Source: Trichococcus collinsii
GTDB taxonomy: Bacteria > Bacillota > Bacilli > Lactobacillales > Aerococcaceae
Direction of reading: 5' to 3'
DNA: 55,893 bases
Assembly: GCF_900107505.1 (NCBI RefSeq)
Contig: NZ_FNQH01000011.1
Span: forward strand, 1 to 55,893
Shown: positions 39,820 to 51,205 of the stretch, one piece after another
How the letters are laid out: every line of letters starts with the position of its first letter
Numbering within the stretch: the first letter of the stretch is position 1
Position numbers and translations under genes: made by a program
Notes under the pieces: generated by a model
Told to the model about the DNA's origin: nothing
What the model saw: the letters and a program-made list of their open reading frames with translations, nothing else
The model's database searches: none

Positions 39820-40002
39820 CTTCACGGGTTAGCCCTTCGGAAATTAGATAAATCGTACCTATTGCGCTCTACGATGCTCAGTTGCATGGGAGTCTTTGGG
39901 ATTCATCCCTTAGACTCCCAGTACAAGGTGACCGTAGGGAACGTTGCATGGCACGATTTCCTAAATTTCTTTCAGGGCTGAACGAACCCGTTCAGCTTTT
40001 CT
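39820..40002 (+). ncRNA. Long-hairpin structured RNA before ilvE (6S-RNA-like or second leader switch)
   Basis: One extended hairpin can be traced. The outer stem ACGGGTT/AACCCGT plus AGCCCT/AGGGCT and GAAATTAG/CTAAATTTC is followed by AAATCGT/ACGATTT, then an internal bubble, then CTACG/CGTAG. The apical stem is GGGAGTCT...GGGAT-TC-ATCCC...AGACTCCC (39878-39917). The 3' end is a terminator GCTGAACG-AACC-CGTTCAGC with TTTT (39977-40000), which competes with the outer stem. Size and shape fit 6S RNA, but no sequence signature proves it; a riboswitch-like leader for ilvE is the alternative. The 5' end is approximate. Confidence 0.45.
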
Positions 40003-40045
40003 TATCGTTAATTCTGATAAATAATATAGATATGGAGTGGTTTGG

Positions 40046-41095
40046 ATGACAGAAATGACACAGACAGAAGAACAAAAAGCGTTGAACATCGATTGGGAAA
40101 ATCTAGGATTCACTTATATCAAGACGGATTACCGCTTCATTTCTTATTGGAAAGACGGAAAATGGGACGACGGCGAAATGACGACCGACAACAAAGTCCA
40201 CATCAGCGAAGGCTCTCCGGTTCTGCACTACGGCCAATCCTGCTTCGAGGGGATGAAGGCGTACCGTACAAAAGACGGCAGCATCAACCTTTTCCGTCCG
40301 GACGAAAATGCCAAGCGGATGATCAACAGCTGTCAACGCTTGTTGATGCCTGAGTATCCTGTGGAAAAATTTGTCGAGGCGGCTAAAGCGGTAGTTAAGG
40401 CCAACGAAAAATGGGTGCCGCCATACAACACCGGCAGCACGCTTTATCTGCGCCCTTACTTGATGGGTGTCGGCGACAATATCGGCGTCAGCCCAGCGAC
40501 CGAATACATCTTCTCCATCTTCGCGATGCCGGTCGGCCCTTACTTCAAAGGCGGCTTGACGCCGACTAACTTTATCGTGTCCGACTATGATCGTGCCGCT
40601 CCGCATGGTACGGGAGCAGCCAAGGTCGGCGGAAACTACGCAAGCAGCTTGCTGCCTGGTAAAGAAGCGCATGATCGCAACTTCAGCGACTGCATCTACT
40701 TGGATCCAGCGACGCACACGAAGATCGAAGAAGTGGGCTCAGCGAACTTCTTCGGTATCACGAAGGACAACCGTTTCGTGACTCCGAAATCACCATCAAT
40801 CTTGCCAAGCATCACCAAATATTCCTTGTTGTATTTGGCTCAGCATCACTTGGGCATGGAAGTCGAAGAAGGCGATGTCTTCATCGACAAGCTGGATGGG
40901 TTCAGCGAAGCCGGCGCCTGCGGTACAGCTGCAGTCATCTCTCCAATCGGCGGCATCCAATACGGCGACAATTTCCATGTCTTCAATTCCGAAACAGAAG
41001 TCGGACCTGTGACACGCAAATTATATGAAGAACTGACCGGCATCCAATTCGGCGACTTAGAAGCGCCGGAAGGTTGGATCGTGAAAGTAGACTAA
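40046..41095 (+). CDS. ilvE: Branched-chain amino acid aminotransferase
   Basis: A 349-residue class IV PLP aminotransferase that interconverts Leu/Ile/Val and their 2-keto acids. It belongs to the BCAT group with the pattern GSPVLHYGQSCFEGMKAYRTKDG, ANEKWVPPYNTGSTLYLRPYLMG, the PLP lysine in GTGAAKVGGNYASS (near residue 195), and EVGSANFFGI and DGFSEAGACGTAAVISPIGGI. The start is set at ATG 40046, about ten bases after GGAG; the longer frame from 40037 covers the ribosome site. It lies downstream of a BCAA leader peptide and a second structured RNA, so transcription is probably tuned to branched-chain amino acid supply. It is followed by its own terminator. Confidence 0.95.
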   Translation: MTEMTQTEEQKALNIDWENLGFTYIKTDYRFISYWKDGKWDDGEMTTDNKVHISEGSPVLHYGQSCFEGMKAYRTKDGSINLFRPDENAKRMINSCQRLLMPEYPVEKFVEAAKAVVKANEKWVPPYNTGSTLYLRPYLMGVGDNIGVSPATEYIFSIFAMPVGPYFKGGLTPTNFIVSDYDRAAPHGTGAAKVGGNYASSLLPGKEAHDRNFSDCIYLDPATHTKIEEVGSANFFGITKDNRFVTPKSPSILPSITKYSLLYLAQHHLGMEVEEGDVFIDKLDGFSEAGACGTAAVISPIGGIQYGDNFHVFNSETEVGPVTRKLYEELTGIQFGDLEAPEGWIVKVD

Positions 41096-41106
41096 TTTAT
41101 TGATGG

Positions 41107-41152
41107 TAAAGCAGCTCTCCCAAGGCCTTTGTGCTGGATGAGAGCTGTTTTT
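41107..41152 (+). terminator. Terminator after ilvE
   Basis: AGCAGCTCTC...GAGAGCTGTT followed by TTTTAG. Confidence 0.8.
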
Positions 41153-41202
41153 TAGTTGGTAACTGCCGAGGGGTGAGCGGTAGCTCCGGTGAGAAGCGTG
41201 CT

Positions 41203-41320
41203 GCCCGGAGAACAGCTTGCGCGCCAACGAATAACTACGGCGAGCGAATGTTGGCCGGAGGAGAGGCGGTATCGGGCAGGCGACCTCCGGCGAAGCCGAT
41301 GTGGCCGGAGGTGACATTTT
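41203..41320 (+). repeat. 118-bp direct repeat, copy 1
   Basis: It starts GCCCGGAGAACAGCTTGCGC and ends GAGGTGACATTTT. The second copy at 41391-41508 differs at only three positions. Confidence 0.9.
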
Positions 41321-41390
41321 TTTGGGTCACTAACTCCGGCAAGTACCGGCTTCGCCGGAGCACGGCGTCAGCTCCGATAAGCGGGGCTCT

Positions 41391-41508
41391 GCCCGGAGAA
41401 CAGCTTGCGCGCCAACGATCAACTACGGCGAACGAATGTTGGCCGGAGGAGAGGCGGTATCGGGCAGGCGACCTCCGGCGAAGCCGATGTGGCCGGAGGT
41501 GACATTTT
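41391..41508 (+). repeat. 118-bp direct repeat, copy 2
   Basis: It differs from the copy 188 bp upstream at three positions, all in the CGAATAACTACGGCGAGCG segment (here CGATCAACTACGGCGAACG). The near identity points to a recent duplication within the palindrome array. Confidence 0.9.
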
Positions 41509-41650
41509 CTAGCGGTCTCCATCTCCGGCGGGGGAACCTTCACCGGAGCAGGACTGATTACTAGCACAAGCATTTTCGATGCTTAACTGTGGCAATCGCA
41601 GCCGCTTTTGTCTATGATTAAGCTATAGAGTTTGGCGGGAGGAAAAAATA

Positions 41651-42673
41651 ATGAACGCATTAAGAAAATACATCAGAAATCCCAAGATTCGCCAAATTGT
41701 CGGCTTATTCCAGGAACATTGGGGCAGGATGGAGATCGGGCGGCAGTCGGCTGAGATGGCCTACTATGTGCTGTTGGCATTGCTTCCGACATTGTTGTTG
41801 CTGGGGAACATCATACCCTTGTTACCGTTGCCGCGTGAGCAAGTGCTGTCCTATGTGGAGATGGCCTTGCCGCTTGAAATCAGCAACACCCTCACACCGA
41901 TACTGGAACAATACTTGTCCAGCGGCAGTGGCGGAGTGGTTTCATTCGGGCTGGTCCTATCGATTTGGACGGCTTCGAAAGCATTCAATGTCTTTCAGAA
42001 CGTTTTGAATCAAGTGTACAATACGAAGATGCGCAAGAATATCATTGTCCACAGAATCTTTTCGTTTGTGATCGCCTTCCTGTTGGTCGCCATGATTTCG
42101 CTTGTCGCTGTCCTGTTTATGTTCGGCAGATACATCCGTGATTTCTTCGAAGAATTTTTGTCCATCCAGTTGGACTTCATCACTGCCTTCGAAAATGTCC
42201 GGTGGATCGGGGCTTTTCTGATCATCGTAATCATTATGACGGTCATTTATTATGTGGTGCCAAATGTGCGTTGGTCCATCAAATTTTCGGTGCCGGGTGC
42301 AGCGTTCGCAACGCTCGGCTTTCTGTTGATTTCGCAACTGTTCTCCTTTTATGTCGGAGTTGCCGGAAGCCAAGCCATTGGAAACAGTGCAATCGGAGTC
42401 GTGATCACGCTGCTGCTGTGGTTGTATCTGATGGGGACGGTGCTGATTCTGGGAGGCTTCCTTAATGTGATGCTATACCATTATTTCCGGCCGATGCCGG
42501 TCGTACTGAAAGAAGAGAGCCGTTATGCAATCCGTTATTCGAAGAACGCATTGGCGCTGACAGTCAATGAACAATCTTTGAAACGGCGCCTGATCCGTAA
42601 AAAGCTGCGCATCCAAACGAACAAACAGGCAGACATATTATACAATCCGGAAAGACAAGGCAGAGAGGTTTAG
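41651..42673 (+). CDS. YihY/BrkB-family membrane protein
   Basis: A 340-residue integral membrane protein of the YihY/BrkB family (once misnamed ribonuclease BN). Six membrane segments can be placed, including MAYYVLLALLPTLLLLGNIIP near residue 37, FSFVIAFLLVAMISLVAVLF, AFLIIVIIMTVIYYVVPNVRW and LLLWLYLMGTVLILGGFLNV. The motifs ASKAFNVFQNVLNQVYN, the Pro-Asn of YYVVPN and WLYLxGxxLxxGGxxN are conserved in the family. Its cellular role is not established; transport or envelope functions have been suggested. GGAGGAAAAAATA precedes the ATG. It lies between the palindrome cluster and rodA. Confidence 0.9.
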   Translation: MNALRKYIRNPKIRQIVGLFQEHWGRMEIGRQSAEMAYYVLLALLPTLLLLGNIIPLLPLPREQVLSYVEMALPLEISNTLTPILEQYLSSGSGGVVSFGLVLSIWTASKAFNVFQNVLNQVYNTKMRKNIIVHRIFSFVIAFLLVAMISLVAVLFMFGRYIRDFFEEFLSIQLDFITAFENVRWIGAFLIIVIIMTVIYYVVPNVRWSIKFSVPGAAFATLGFLLISQLFSFYVGVAGSQAIGNSAIGVVITLLLWLYLMGTVLILGGFLNVMLYHYFRPMPVVLKEESRYAIRYSKNALALTVNEQSLKRRLIRKKLRIQTNKQADILYNPERQGREV

Positions 42674-42703
42674 GTTTTTTTAAACCTCCTCGCCTTTTTT
42701 TTT
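42658..42703 (+). terminator. Terminator after the YihY-family gene
   Basis: AGGCAGAGAGGTTTAGG...AAACCTCCTCGCCT followed by nine T; the stem overlaps the stop codon. Confidence 0.85.
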
Positions 42704-42767
42704 GAGCGAAGTTTCTATATAATGAATAGATAGTACGCCTATTGTTTTTGAAAGAAAGGATTTAATC

Positions 42768-43964
42768 ATGCGAAATCAACAAAATACGCAGAATGCAGAT
42801 GTTTCGAAGATCGATTACGGCATTATCCTGTCCGTGTTCCTTCTGGCCATCATCAGTGTCCTGACGATTTATTCAACTACTGTCCTTCAGACGGACGGAG
42901 GGATCGATACGACCATCATGCAGCTCATTTGGTACGGCATTGGCATCATCGCTGCGGCCATCGTGATGCATTTTGATTCCGAACAACTCTGGAAAGTCGC
43001 GCCGATCGCATATGGAGCTGGTGTTTTGCTTCTGTTCCTGGTCCTGATTTTCTATGACCGCAACACGTATGCGCTGCAAGGGGCGAAGAGTTGGTTCCGC
43101 TTCGGTGGCGTCACTTTCCAGCCTTCGGAAGTCGTGAAGGTCGCGCTCATCATCATGCTGGCACGGGTCATCACCGAGCACAATATGCATATCGATGACC
43201 GGACTGAAAAGACTGACATGAACTTGCTGCTGAAAATCGCCATGTGGTCGGCACCGCCGCTTCTGCTGGTTATCCTGCAGAATGACCTCGGGACGACACT
43301 CGTTTTCCTGGCGATCATCATCGGTATGACGTTCCTTTCCGGGGTTTCCTGGAAAATCCTGTTGCCCGTATTCGGGACGATTGGGGCGCTTGGATCGTTG
43401 CTCATTTACCTGGTGGTCTACAACCGCGATGTGCTCCTGAATTTCGGCTTCCAGAATTACCAATTCGCCCGGATCGATTCCTGGCTCGACCCATTTGGGG
43501 ACAGCACCGGGGATGCCTATCAACTGGCGCAAAGCATGAAAGCGATCGGATCAGGCAAACTGTTCGGCAAAGGCCTCGGCGTTTCTGAAGTCTACGTGCC
43601 GGTGCGCGTTTCCGATATGATTTTCTCCACGATCGGCGAGAATTTCGGCTTCATCGGCGGATGTTTTCTCATTTTCATCTATTTCCTGCTGATTTACCAG
43701 ATGATCCGCATCTGTTTCGATACGAAAAATGAATTTTATGCTTACATGGCTACGGGAGTCATTATGATGATCCTATTCCACGTATTGGAAAATATTGGCA
43801 TGACGATCGGGCTGTTGCCGATCACCGGTATCCCATTGCCGTTCATTTCGCAAGGGGGTTCGGCTCTCCTCGGCAATATGCTCGGGATTGGACTAGTTAT
43901 GTCGATGCGTTACCATTATCGCAGCTACATGTTCTCGGATGAGGACGAACATTTCGGAAACTGA
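42768..43964 (+). CDS. rodA: RodA/FtsW-family cell-wall glycosyltransferase
   Basis: A 398-residue polytopic membrane protein of the SEDS family, which polymerises lipid II into glycan strands together with a class B PBP. About ten membrane helices are present. SEDS landmarks are GAKSWFRFGGVTFQPSEVVKVALI, QNDLGTTLVFLAI, YQLAQSMKAIGSGKLFGKGLG, VPVRVSDMIFSTIGENFGFIGG and the final GMTIGLLPITGIPLPFISQGGSALLGN. The catalytic Asp equivalent lies in the loop with YVPVRVSDMIFS. RodA (elongation) is more likely than FtsW because of the length and N-terminus, but no neighbouring gene settles it. An AAAGGA site precedes the ATG. Confidence 0.9.
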   Translation: MRNQQNTQNADVSKIDYGIILSVFLLAIISVLTIYSTTVLQTDGGIDTTIMQLIWYGIGIIAAAIVMHFDSEQLWKVAPIAYGAGVLLLFLVLIFYDRNTYALQGAKSWFRFGGVTFQPSEVVKVALIIMLARVITEHNMHIDDRTEKTDMNLLLKIAMWSAPPLLLVILQNDLGTTLVFLAIIIGMTFLSGVSWKILLPVFGTIGALGSLLIYLVVYNRDVLLNFGFQNYQFARIDSWLDPFGDSTGDAYQLAQSMKAIGSGKLFGKGLGVSEVYVPVRVSDMIFSTIGENFGFIGGCFLIFIYFLLIYQMIRICFDTKNEFYAYMATGVIMMILFHVLENIGMTIGLLPITGIPLPFISQGGSALLGNMLGIGLVMSMRYHYRSYMFSDEDEHFGN

Positions 43965-43988
43965 CCCTAAACCAAAGGAGGCACTTGC

Positions 43989-44342
43989 ATGATCACAATT
44001 TACCAACATCCCCAATGCTCGACCTGTAAAAAGACGCGCGCTTGGTTCGACGAAGAAGGCATCGCCTACGAATTGAAGGATATCCGCGAAGAGCGCCCGG
44101 ACCGGGAAAGCATCCGCCAAGCGATCGCATCAGGGAAACTGACGCTGCGCCGCATCTTCAACACGAGCGGCAACCTGTACAAAGAAATGCAATTGAAGGA
44201 CAAACTCGACAGCATGGAGCTGGAAGAAGCGCTGGATCTGCTGGAATCGGACGGCATGCTGATCCGCCGGCCATTCGTCACGGACGGTACGCAAATCACG
44301 GTCGGCCACGACGAAGATAAATTGACCACGACTTGGAAATAA
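43989..44342 (+). CDS. ArsC/Spx-family protein
   Basis: A 117-residue thioredoxin-fold protein of the ArsC/Spx/MgsR family. It begins MITIYQHPQCSTCKKTRAWFDEEGIAY with a CxxC redox motif, followed by KDIREERPDRESIRQAI, FNTSGNLYKEMQLKD and the C-terminal motif LIRRPFVTDGTQITVG. Relatives include regulators that bind RNA polymerase under disulfide stress and small reductases. The overall pattern (FNTSG.xYK, RRPxV) is that of the YusI/ArsC-like reductase subgroup more than of Spx itself. It is 25 bp after rodA and 18 bp before gcvH, so these are probably co-transcribed. Confidence 0.88.
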   Translation: MITIYQHPQCSTCKKTRAWFDEEGIAYELKDIREERPDRESIRQAIASGKLTLRRIFNTSGNLYKEMQLKDKLDSMELEEALDLLESDGMLIRRPFVTDGTQITVGHDEDKLTTTWK

Positions 44343-44360
44343 ACGAAGGAGGAAAATAAC

Positions 44361-44717
44361 ATGACTGAAATCACAGTGAAATACAGCGAGAACGGCTTTT
44401 GGATCAAGAAGGAAGCGGACAAGTACATCATCGGCCTGTCCGAAAAAGGCCAGGATGATTTGGGCGAAGTCAGCTTCATCGACCTTCCTGAAGTTGGAGC
44501 GATCAAAACGACCGATACCTTGATCGGTGTCGAAGCCGCGAAAGCGATGACCGACTTGGCTTCTCCATTGGCTGGGACGATTACAGCAGTCAACGAAGCG
44601 TTGGAAAATAATCCTGAGAACCTGAACAGCAGCGATACAGCAGTGAACTGGATCGTCGAACTGACGGATGTATCCGCTGAAGCTTTCGAAGCTTTGCAGA
44701 ATGAATCCGGACTGTAA
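44361..44717 (+). CDS. gcvH: Glycine cleavage system H protein
   Basis: A 118-residue lipoyl-domain protein. The lipoylated lysine sits in TLIGVEAAKAMTDLASPLAGTITAVNEAL, although the usual ESVKA core reads VEAAKA here. The start YSENGFWIKKEADKYIIGLSEKGQDDLGEVSFIDLP fits GcvH. No other glycine-cleavage genes (gcvP, gcvT) are nearby. In Firmicutes lacking the full system, GcvH serves as the relay that passes lipoyl or octanoyl groups to 2-oxoacid dehydrogenases, and that role is likely here. It follows the ArsC/Spx-family gene, an association seen in related bacteria. A strong GGAGGAAAATAAC site precedes the ATG. Confidence 0.93.
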   Translation: MTEITVKYSENGFWIKKEADKYIIGLSEKGQDDLGEVSFIDLPEVGAIKTTDTLIGVEAAKAMTDLASPLAGTITAVNEALENNPENLNSSDTAVNWIVELTDVSAEAFEALQNESGL

Positions 44718-44735
44718 AAGAATGTGAGAAGATAA

Positions 44736-44778
44736 AAAGGCAAGCATTCGGACATCGAGTCCGAGTGCTTGCCTTTTA
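44736..44778 (+). terminator. Terminator after gcvH
   Basis: AAGGCAAGCATTCGGAC-ATCGA-GTCCGAGTGCTTGCCTT, a very long stem, followed by TTATTG. Confidence 0.9.
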
Positions 44779-44794
44779 TTGTTGTTTTGATTTT

Positions 44795-44973
44795 GCTCCG
44801 GCGAAGGCCGGGTTGGCCGGAGGAGCCGGCCCCGGATTGATCTGTCCTCCTGCGAGAGAATCTTGGCAGGAGGACAGATTGATTATCCCGTTCGTCCTCC
44901 GGCGAGGTTTGTCTCACCGGAGGACGCGAAACCTTTCAGCCCCCAACTCCGGCGAAGGAATCCTGGCCGGAGC
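44795..44973. repeat. Intergenic palindrome cluster E
   Basis: Four hairpins in series: GCTCCGGC...GCCGGAG (44795-44822), GTCCTCCTGC...GCAGGAGGAC (44844-44875), GTCCTCCGGCGA...TCACCGGAGGAC (44894-44924) and CTCCGGC...GCCGGAG (44947-44972). The CTGC/GCAG and CGGC/GCCG versions show matched changes on both arms. The cluster lies between convergent genes. Confidence 0.8.
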
Positions 44974-44997
44974 TGAACCCCGAAACCTGCAATCCTC

Positions 44998-45723
44998 CTA
45001 GCGTGCAGCCCGCGCGACCAGATCCTCAAAGAACAGTCGCATGTTTTTGGCTTCCGGTATCATTGTCTCTGGGTGCCATTGGATGGCAAGGATGCTTTGT
45101 TCCGGATCCGTCGCTTCGACGGCTTCAACAAGACCATCTGGGCTGTATCCGACTGGTTGCAAACCTTTGGCGACGACTTTCAACGCTTGGTGGTGGAAGG
45201 AATTCACCGATAGCTTTTCGCCGACGAGTCCGCGGAGATGGCTGCCTTCCATCACGATGACGGAGTGGGTTGCATATTTGAAGTCGGTCTTCTGCTGATG
45301 CTGGATGCGCATTTCTGGGTATTCATGCGCAAGGTCCTGGTACAGGCTGCCGCCCATCTGAACGTTCAAAATCTGCAGGCCGCGGCACACCGCCAAAATA
45401 GGCTTCTTCTGTTTGAGGGCTTCCTCAATGAGCGCCATTTCGAAGTCGTCGCGCAAAGGGAAGGTAGCGCCGATATGCAAGCTTGGTTCTTCTCCGTAAA
45501 AGTTCGGGGAAACATCCTGTCCGCCCGTCAACAATAGCCCGTCGATTTTGGCAATATAGTCCGCTGCCGTTTCGGGCGCGCCGATCGGAATGATCAGCGG
45601 ATTGCCTCCTGCAGCCTGGACCCCTTTTACGAATCCGATGGGGGTGTAGGCGACGGATATTCCTGAGAAAGCCGGGACAGCTTCCAGTAATTGGTTGCCG
45701 GTTATGCCGATCAATGGTCTCAT
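44998..45723 (-). CDS. Gamma-glutamyl-gamma-aminobutyrate hydrolase family protein
   Basis: A 241-residue class I glutamine-amidotransferase-like hydrolase of the PuuD/peptidase C26 group. The nucleophile Cys is in PILAVCRGLQILNVQMGGSLYQDL, and the His-Glu of the catalytic triad is in ILAIQWHPETM. It starts RPLIGITGNQ and has GLLLTGGQDVSPNFYGEEP, typical of this group. Members hydrolyse gamma-glutamyl amides such as gamma-glutamyl-GABA from putrescine breakdown. No other polyamine-catabolic gene is adjacent, so the substrate is uncertain. The ATG has GAAAGGAAGTCAACAT upstream on the minus strand. It is divergent from the suf operon. Confidence 0.9.
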   Translation of the reverse strand: MRPLIGITGNQLLEAVPAFSGISVAYTPIGFVKGVQAAGGNPLIIPIGAPETAADYIAKIDGLLLTGGQDVSPNFYGEEPSLHIGATFPLRDDFEMALIEEALKQKKPILAVCRGLQILNVQMGGSLYQDLAHEYPEMRIQHQQKTDFKYATHSVIVMEGSHLRGLVGEKLSVNSFHHQALKVVAKGLQPVGYSPDGLVEAVEATDPEQSILAIQWHPETMIPEAKNMRLFFEDLVARAAR

Positions 45724-45890
45724 ATATGTTGACTTCCTTTCGGTCTTGACTGATTTTTACCATTTTACAACATAATCGAGAATATGGGAAAGAATCGTTC
45801 TTATAAGTGGACAAAACGAGTCGATAGTTTATAATGATTATAAATTGAAAAAAAGTATCGTTGATTAATGGGGTTTTCATAATGATTCCA

Positions 45891-45919
45891 TTGCGAAAGG
45901 TTTTCAATTGGGTTAAAAT
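45891..45919 (+). promoter_or_regulatory. Promoter of the suf operon
   Basis: TTGCGA (45891-45896), 17 bp, TAAAAT (45914-45919), 60 bp before sufC. No obvious regulator site was seen. Confidence 0.65.
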
Positions 45920-45978
45920 AGTCGTAGTGTCAATAATGAAGGTTCGATTAAAATATATAGATTGTGAGGAGTTAATTT

Positions 45979-46752
45979 ATGTCTACTTTAGAAATAATAG
46001 ATCTGCATGTCTCCATTGAGGATAAACAAATTTTGAAGGGTGTCAACCTGGTGATGAACACCGGTGAAATCCACGCCATCATGGGGCCGAACGGTACAGG
46101 TAAATCGACTTTGTCACAAGCAATCATGGGTCATCCGAGCTATACAATCACACAAGGCCAAGTTCTCTTGGACGGCCAAGATGTGACGGAAATGGAAGTC
46201 GACGAACGCGCACGCGCAGGCCTGTTCCTGGCGATGCAATATCCGAGCGAAATCGCCGGCATCACAAACGCTGAATTCATGCGCGCGGCCATCAATGCCC
46301 GCCGCCCGGAAGACGACAAAATTTCGGTCATGAATTTCATCAAGAAATTGGACGAAAAAATGGAAATCCTGAATATGCCGGAAGAAATGGCTGAACGTTA
46401 TCTGAACGAAGGCTTCTCAGGCGGAGAAAAGAAACGCAACGAAATCCTGCAATTGATGATGATCGAACCGAAATTCGCGATCCTTGACGAAATCGACTCC
46501 GGTTTGGATATCGACGCTTTGAAAGTCGTTTCCAAAGGCGTGAACCTGATGGCCGGTCCTGACTTCGGCGTCCTGATCATTACCCATTACCAACGTCTCT
46601 TGAATTATGTACATCCTACATTCGTCCACGTCATGATGGACGGCCGCATCGTGAAATCCGGCGACGCCAGCTTGGCGAAACGTCTGGAAGCGGAAGGCTA
46701 CCGCGGCATCCGCGACGAATTAGGTCTAGATATCCATTTGGATGAAGAATAG
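45979..46752 (+). CDS. sufC: Fe-S cluster assembly ATPase SufC
   Basis: A 257-residue ABC-type ATPase that powers the SufBCD scaffold in iron-sulfur cluster assembly. Walker A is GPNGTGKST (36-44), the signature motif is FSGGEKKRNEIL, Walker B is FAILDEIDSGLDIDAL, followed by the switch histidine in LIITHYQRLL. There are no membrane domains, as expected. It opens the five-gene operon sufCDSUB, the standard Firmicute order; the next gene follows after 11 bp. GAGGAG precedes the ATG. Such operons are usually essential in Gram-positive bacteria. Confidence 0.97.
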   Translation: MSTLEIIDLHVSIEDKQILKGVNLVMNTGEIHAIMGPNGTGKSTLSQAIMGHPSYTITQGQVLLDGQDVTEMEVDERARAGLFLAMQYPSEIAGITNAEFMRAAINARRPEDDKISVMNFIKKLDEKMEILNMPEEMAERYLNEGFSGGEKKRNEILQLMMIEPKFAILDEIDSGLDIDALKVVSKGVNLMAGPDFGVLIITHYQRLLNYVHPTFVHVMMDGRIVKSGDASLAKRLEAEGYRGIRDELGLDIHLDEE

Positions 46753-46763
46753 GAGGACGTCAC

Positions 46764-49756
<2,993 letters not shown>

Positions 49757-49760
<4 letters not shown>

Positions 49761-51151
49761 GCGAAGTACCAGTAGTTGACGATTATAAATTTGGCTTTCA
49801 TGACGACGCAAAAATCATCTATTCGACCGGAAAAGGGATGACTGAAGAAATCGTCAGAGAAATATCCGAGTCTAAGGATGAACCGCAATGGATGTTGGAT
49901 TTCCGTCTGAAGTCATTGGAAGCATACAGAAAAGCAGGGTTGCCGAAATGGGGACCGGATCTATCCACACTCAAATTCGACGAAATCACCTATTTCCAGA
50001 AGGCCACCGATAAAGTCGCCAGAACCTGGGAGGATGTGCCTGACGAAATCAAGGAAACCTTCGAAAAAATCGGGATCCCTGAAGCCGAACGCGCCTATCT
50101 GGCCGGAGTAACGGTCCAGTATGAATCGGAAGCCGTCTATCACAACATGAAGGATGAGTTCGAGAAATTGGGCATCATCTTCACCGATACAGACACGGCC
50201 CTGAAGGAATATCCAGAAATCTTCAAGGAATACTTCGCCACTGTTGTACCGCCGACTGACAACTTCGAAGCGGCCTTGAATTCGGCCGCTTGGTCCGGCG
50301 GCACGTTCATCTATGTGCCCAAAGGCGTCCAATGCGATGTGCCGTTGCAGACGTACTTCCGTATCAACAACGAAGGCTCCGGCCAATTCGAACGCACGCT
50401 GATCGTCGTCGACGAAGGCGCCAGCGTTCACTATGTTGAAGGTTGTACCGCACCGACTTATTCGGCCGACAGCCTGCATTGTGCAGTTGTTGAGATCATC
50501 GTGAAGAAGGATGCTTACTGCCGCTACACGACCATCCAAAACTGGTCAGCCAATGTCTACAACTTGGTGACGAAACGCGCAGTAGCTCTGGAAAATGCGA
50601 CAATGGAATGGATCGACGGTAACCTAGGTGCCAAAGTGACCATGAAATACCCGAGCGTATTCCTGAATGGCCGTGGCGCCAAAGGAACGATGCTTTCCGT
50701 TGCCTTCGCCGGCAAAGGCCAACTGCAGGATACCGGTGCAAAAATGATCCACAACGCACCGTACACTTCCAGCTCAATCGTCTCCAAGTCGATCGCTAAA
50801 GATGGCGGGGCAGTGAACTACCGCGGACAAGTGAAGTTCGGCAAGAAATCGGAAGGATCGATCTCGCATATTGAGTGCGACACGATCATCATGGACGATA
50901 TCTCCACTTCCGACACAATTCCGTTCAACGAAATCCACAACGGCAGAGTCTCCCTGGAGCACGAAGCGAAAGTTTCCAAAATCTCCGAAGAGCAGCTCTA
51001 CTACCTGATGAGCCGTGGCCTCAGCGAGTCCCAAGCGACCGAAATGATCGTCATGGGCTTCGTGGAGCCATTCACCAAAGAACTTCCGATGGAGTATGCA
51101 GTCGAGTTGAACAGACTGATTGCGTATGAAATGGAAGGAAGCGTAGGTTAA
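49757..51151 (+). CDS. sufB: Fe-S cluster assembly protein SufB
   Basis: A 464-residue SufB, the scaffold protein on which the cluster is built with SufC and SufD. Motifs are [46 protein letters not shown], the cysteine-containing [43 protein letters not shown] and [24 protein letters not shown], which includes the conserved Cys for cluster or persulfide binding. It is the last gene of sufCDSUB. A terminator follows, and the prophage integrase gene begins only 104 bp later in the opposite direction, so the operon's 3' end borders the phage insertion. Confidence 0.97.
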
Positions 51152-51161
51152 AACACAAACA

Positions 51162-51205
51162 AAGCAAAGGGTTGTTGTTGTAGCAACTTCCCTTTGCTTT
51201 TTGCT
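51162..51205 (+). terminator. Terminator of the suf operon
   Basis: AAGCAAAGGG-TTGTTG...CAACTT-CCCTTTGCTT followed by TTTGCTT. The phage left attachment site probably lies between here and the integrase stop at 51255; its core cannot be fixed without the other end. Confidence 0.8.

Larger units (their letters stand above)
41160..41556. repeat. Intergenic palindrome cluster D (largest)
   Basis: About 400 bp with at least seven CTCCGG...CCGGAG-type palindromes, for example CTCCGGCGA...GGCCGGAG near 41285-41310 and CTCCGGCGG...TCACCGGAG near 41523-41547. It contains a long near-perfect direct repeat (see separate entry). No convincing gene is present; open frames through it are by-products of the high GC. 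Confidence 0.8.

Noticed and set aside
39719-40045. T-box leader before ilvE
   Set aside because: The conserved antiterminator motif (AGGGTGGNACCGCG) and the specifier-loop layout are absent.
41160-41556. Possible CRISPR array
   Set aside because: The repeats are variable palindromes with irregular spacing and no unique equal-length spacers, and there are no cas genes nearby.
41131-41573. Overlapping long open frames on both strands in the region after ilvE
   Set aside because: They run through the GC-rich palindrome array and its 118-bp direct repeat, have no ribosome sites and translate into repeated low-complexity sequence.
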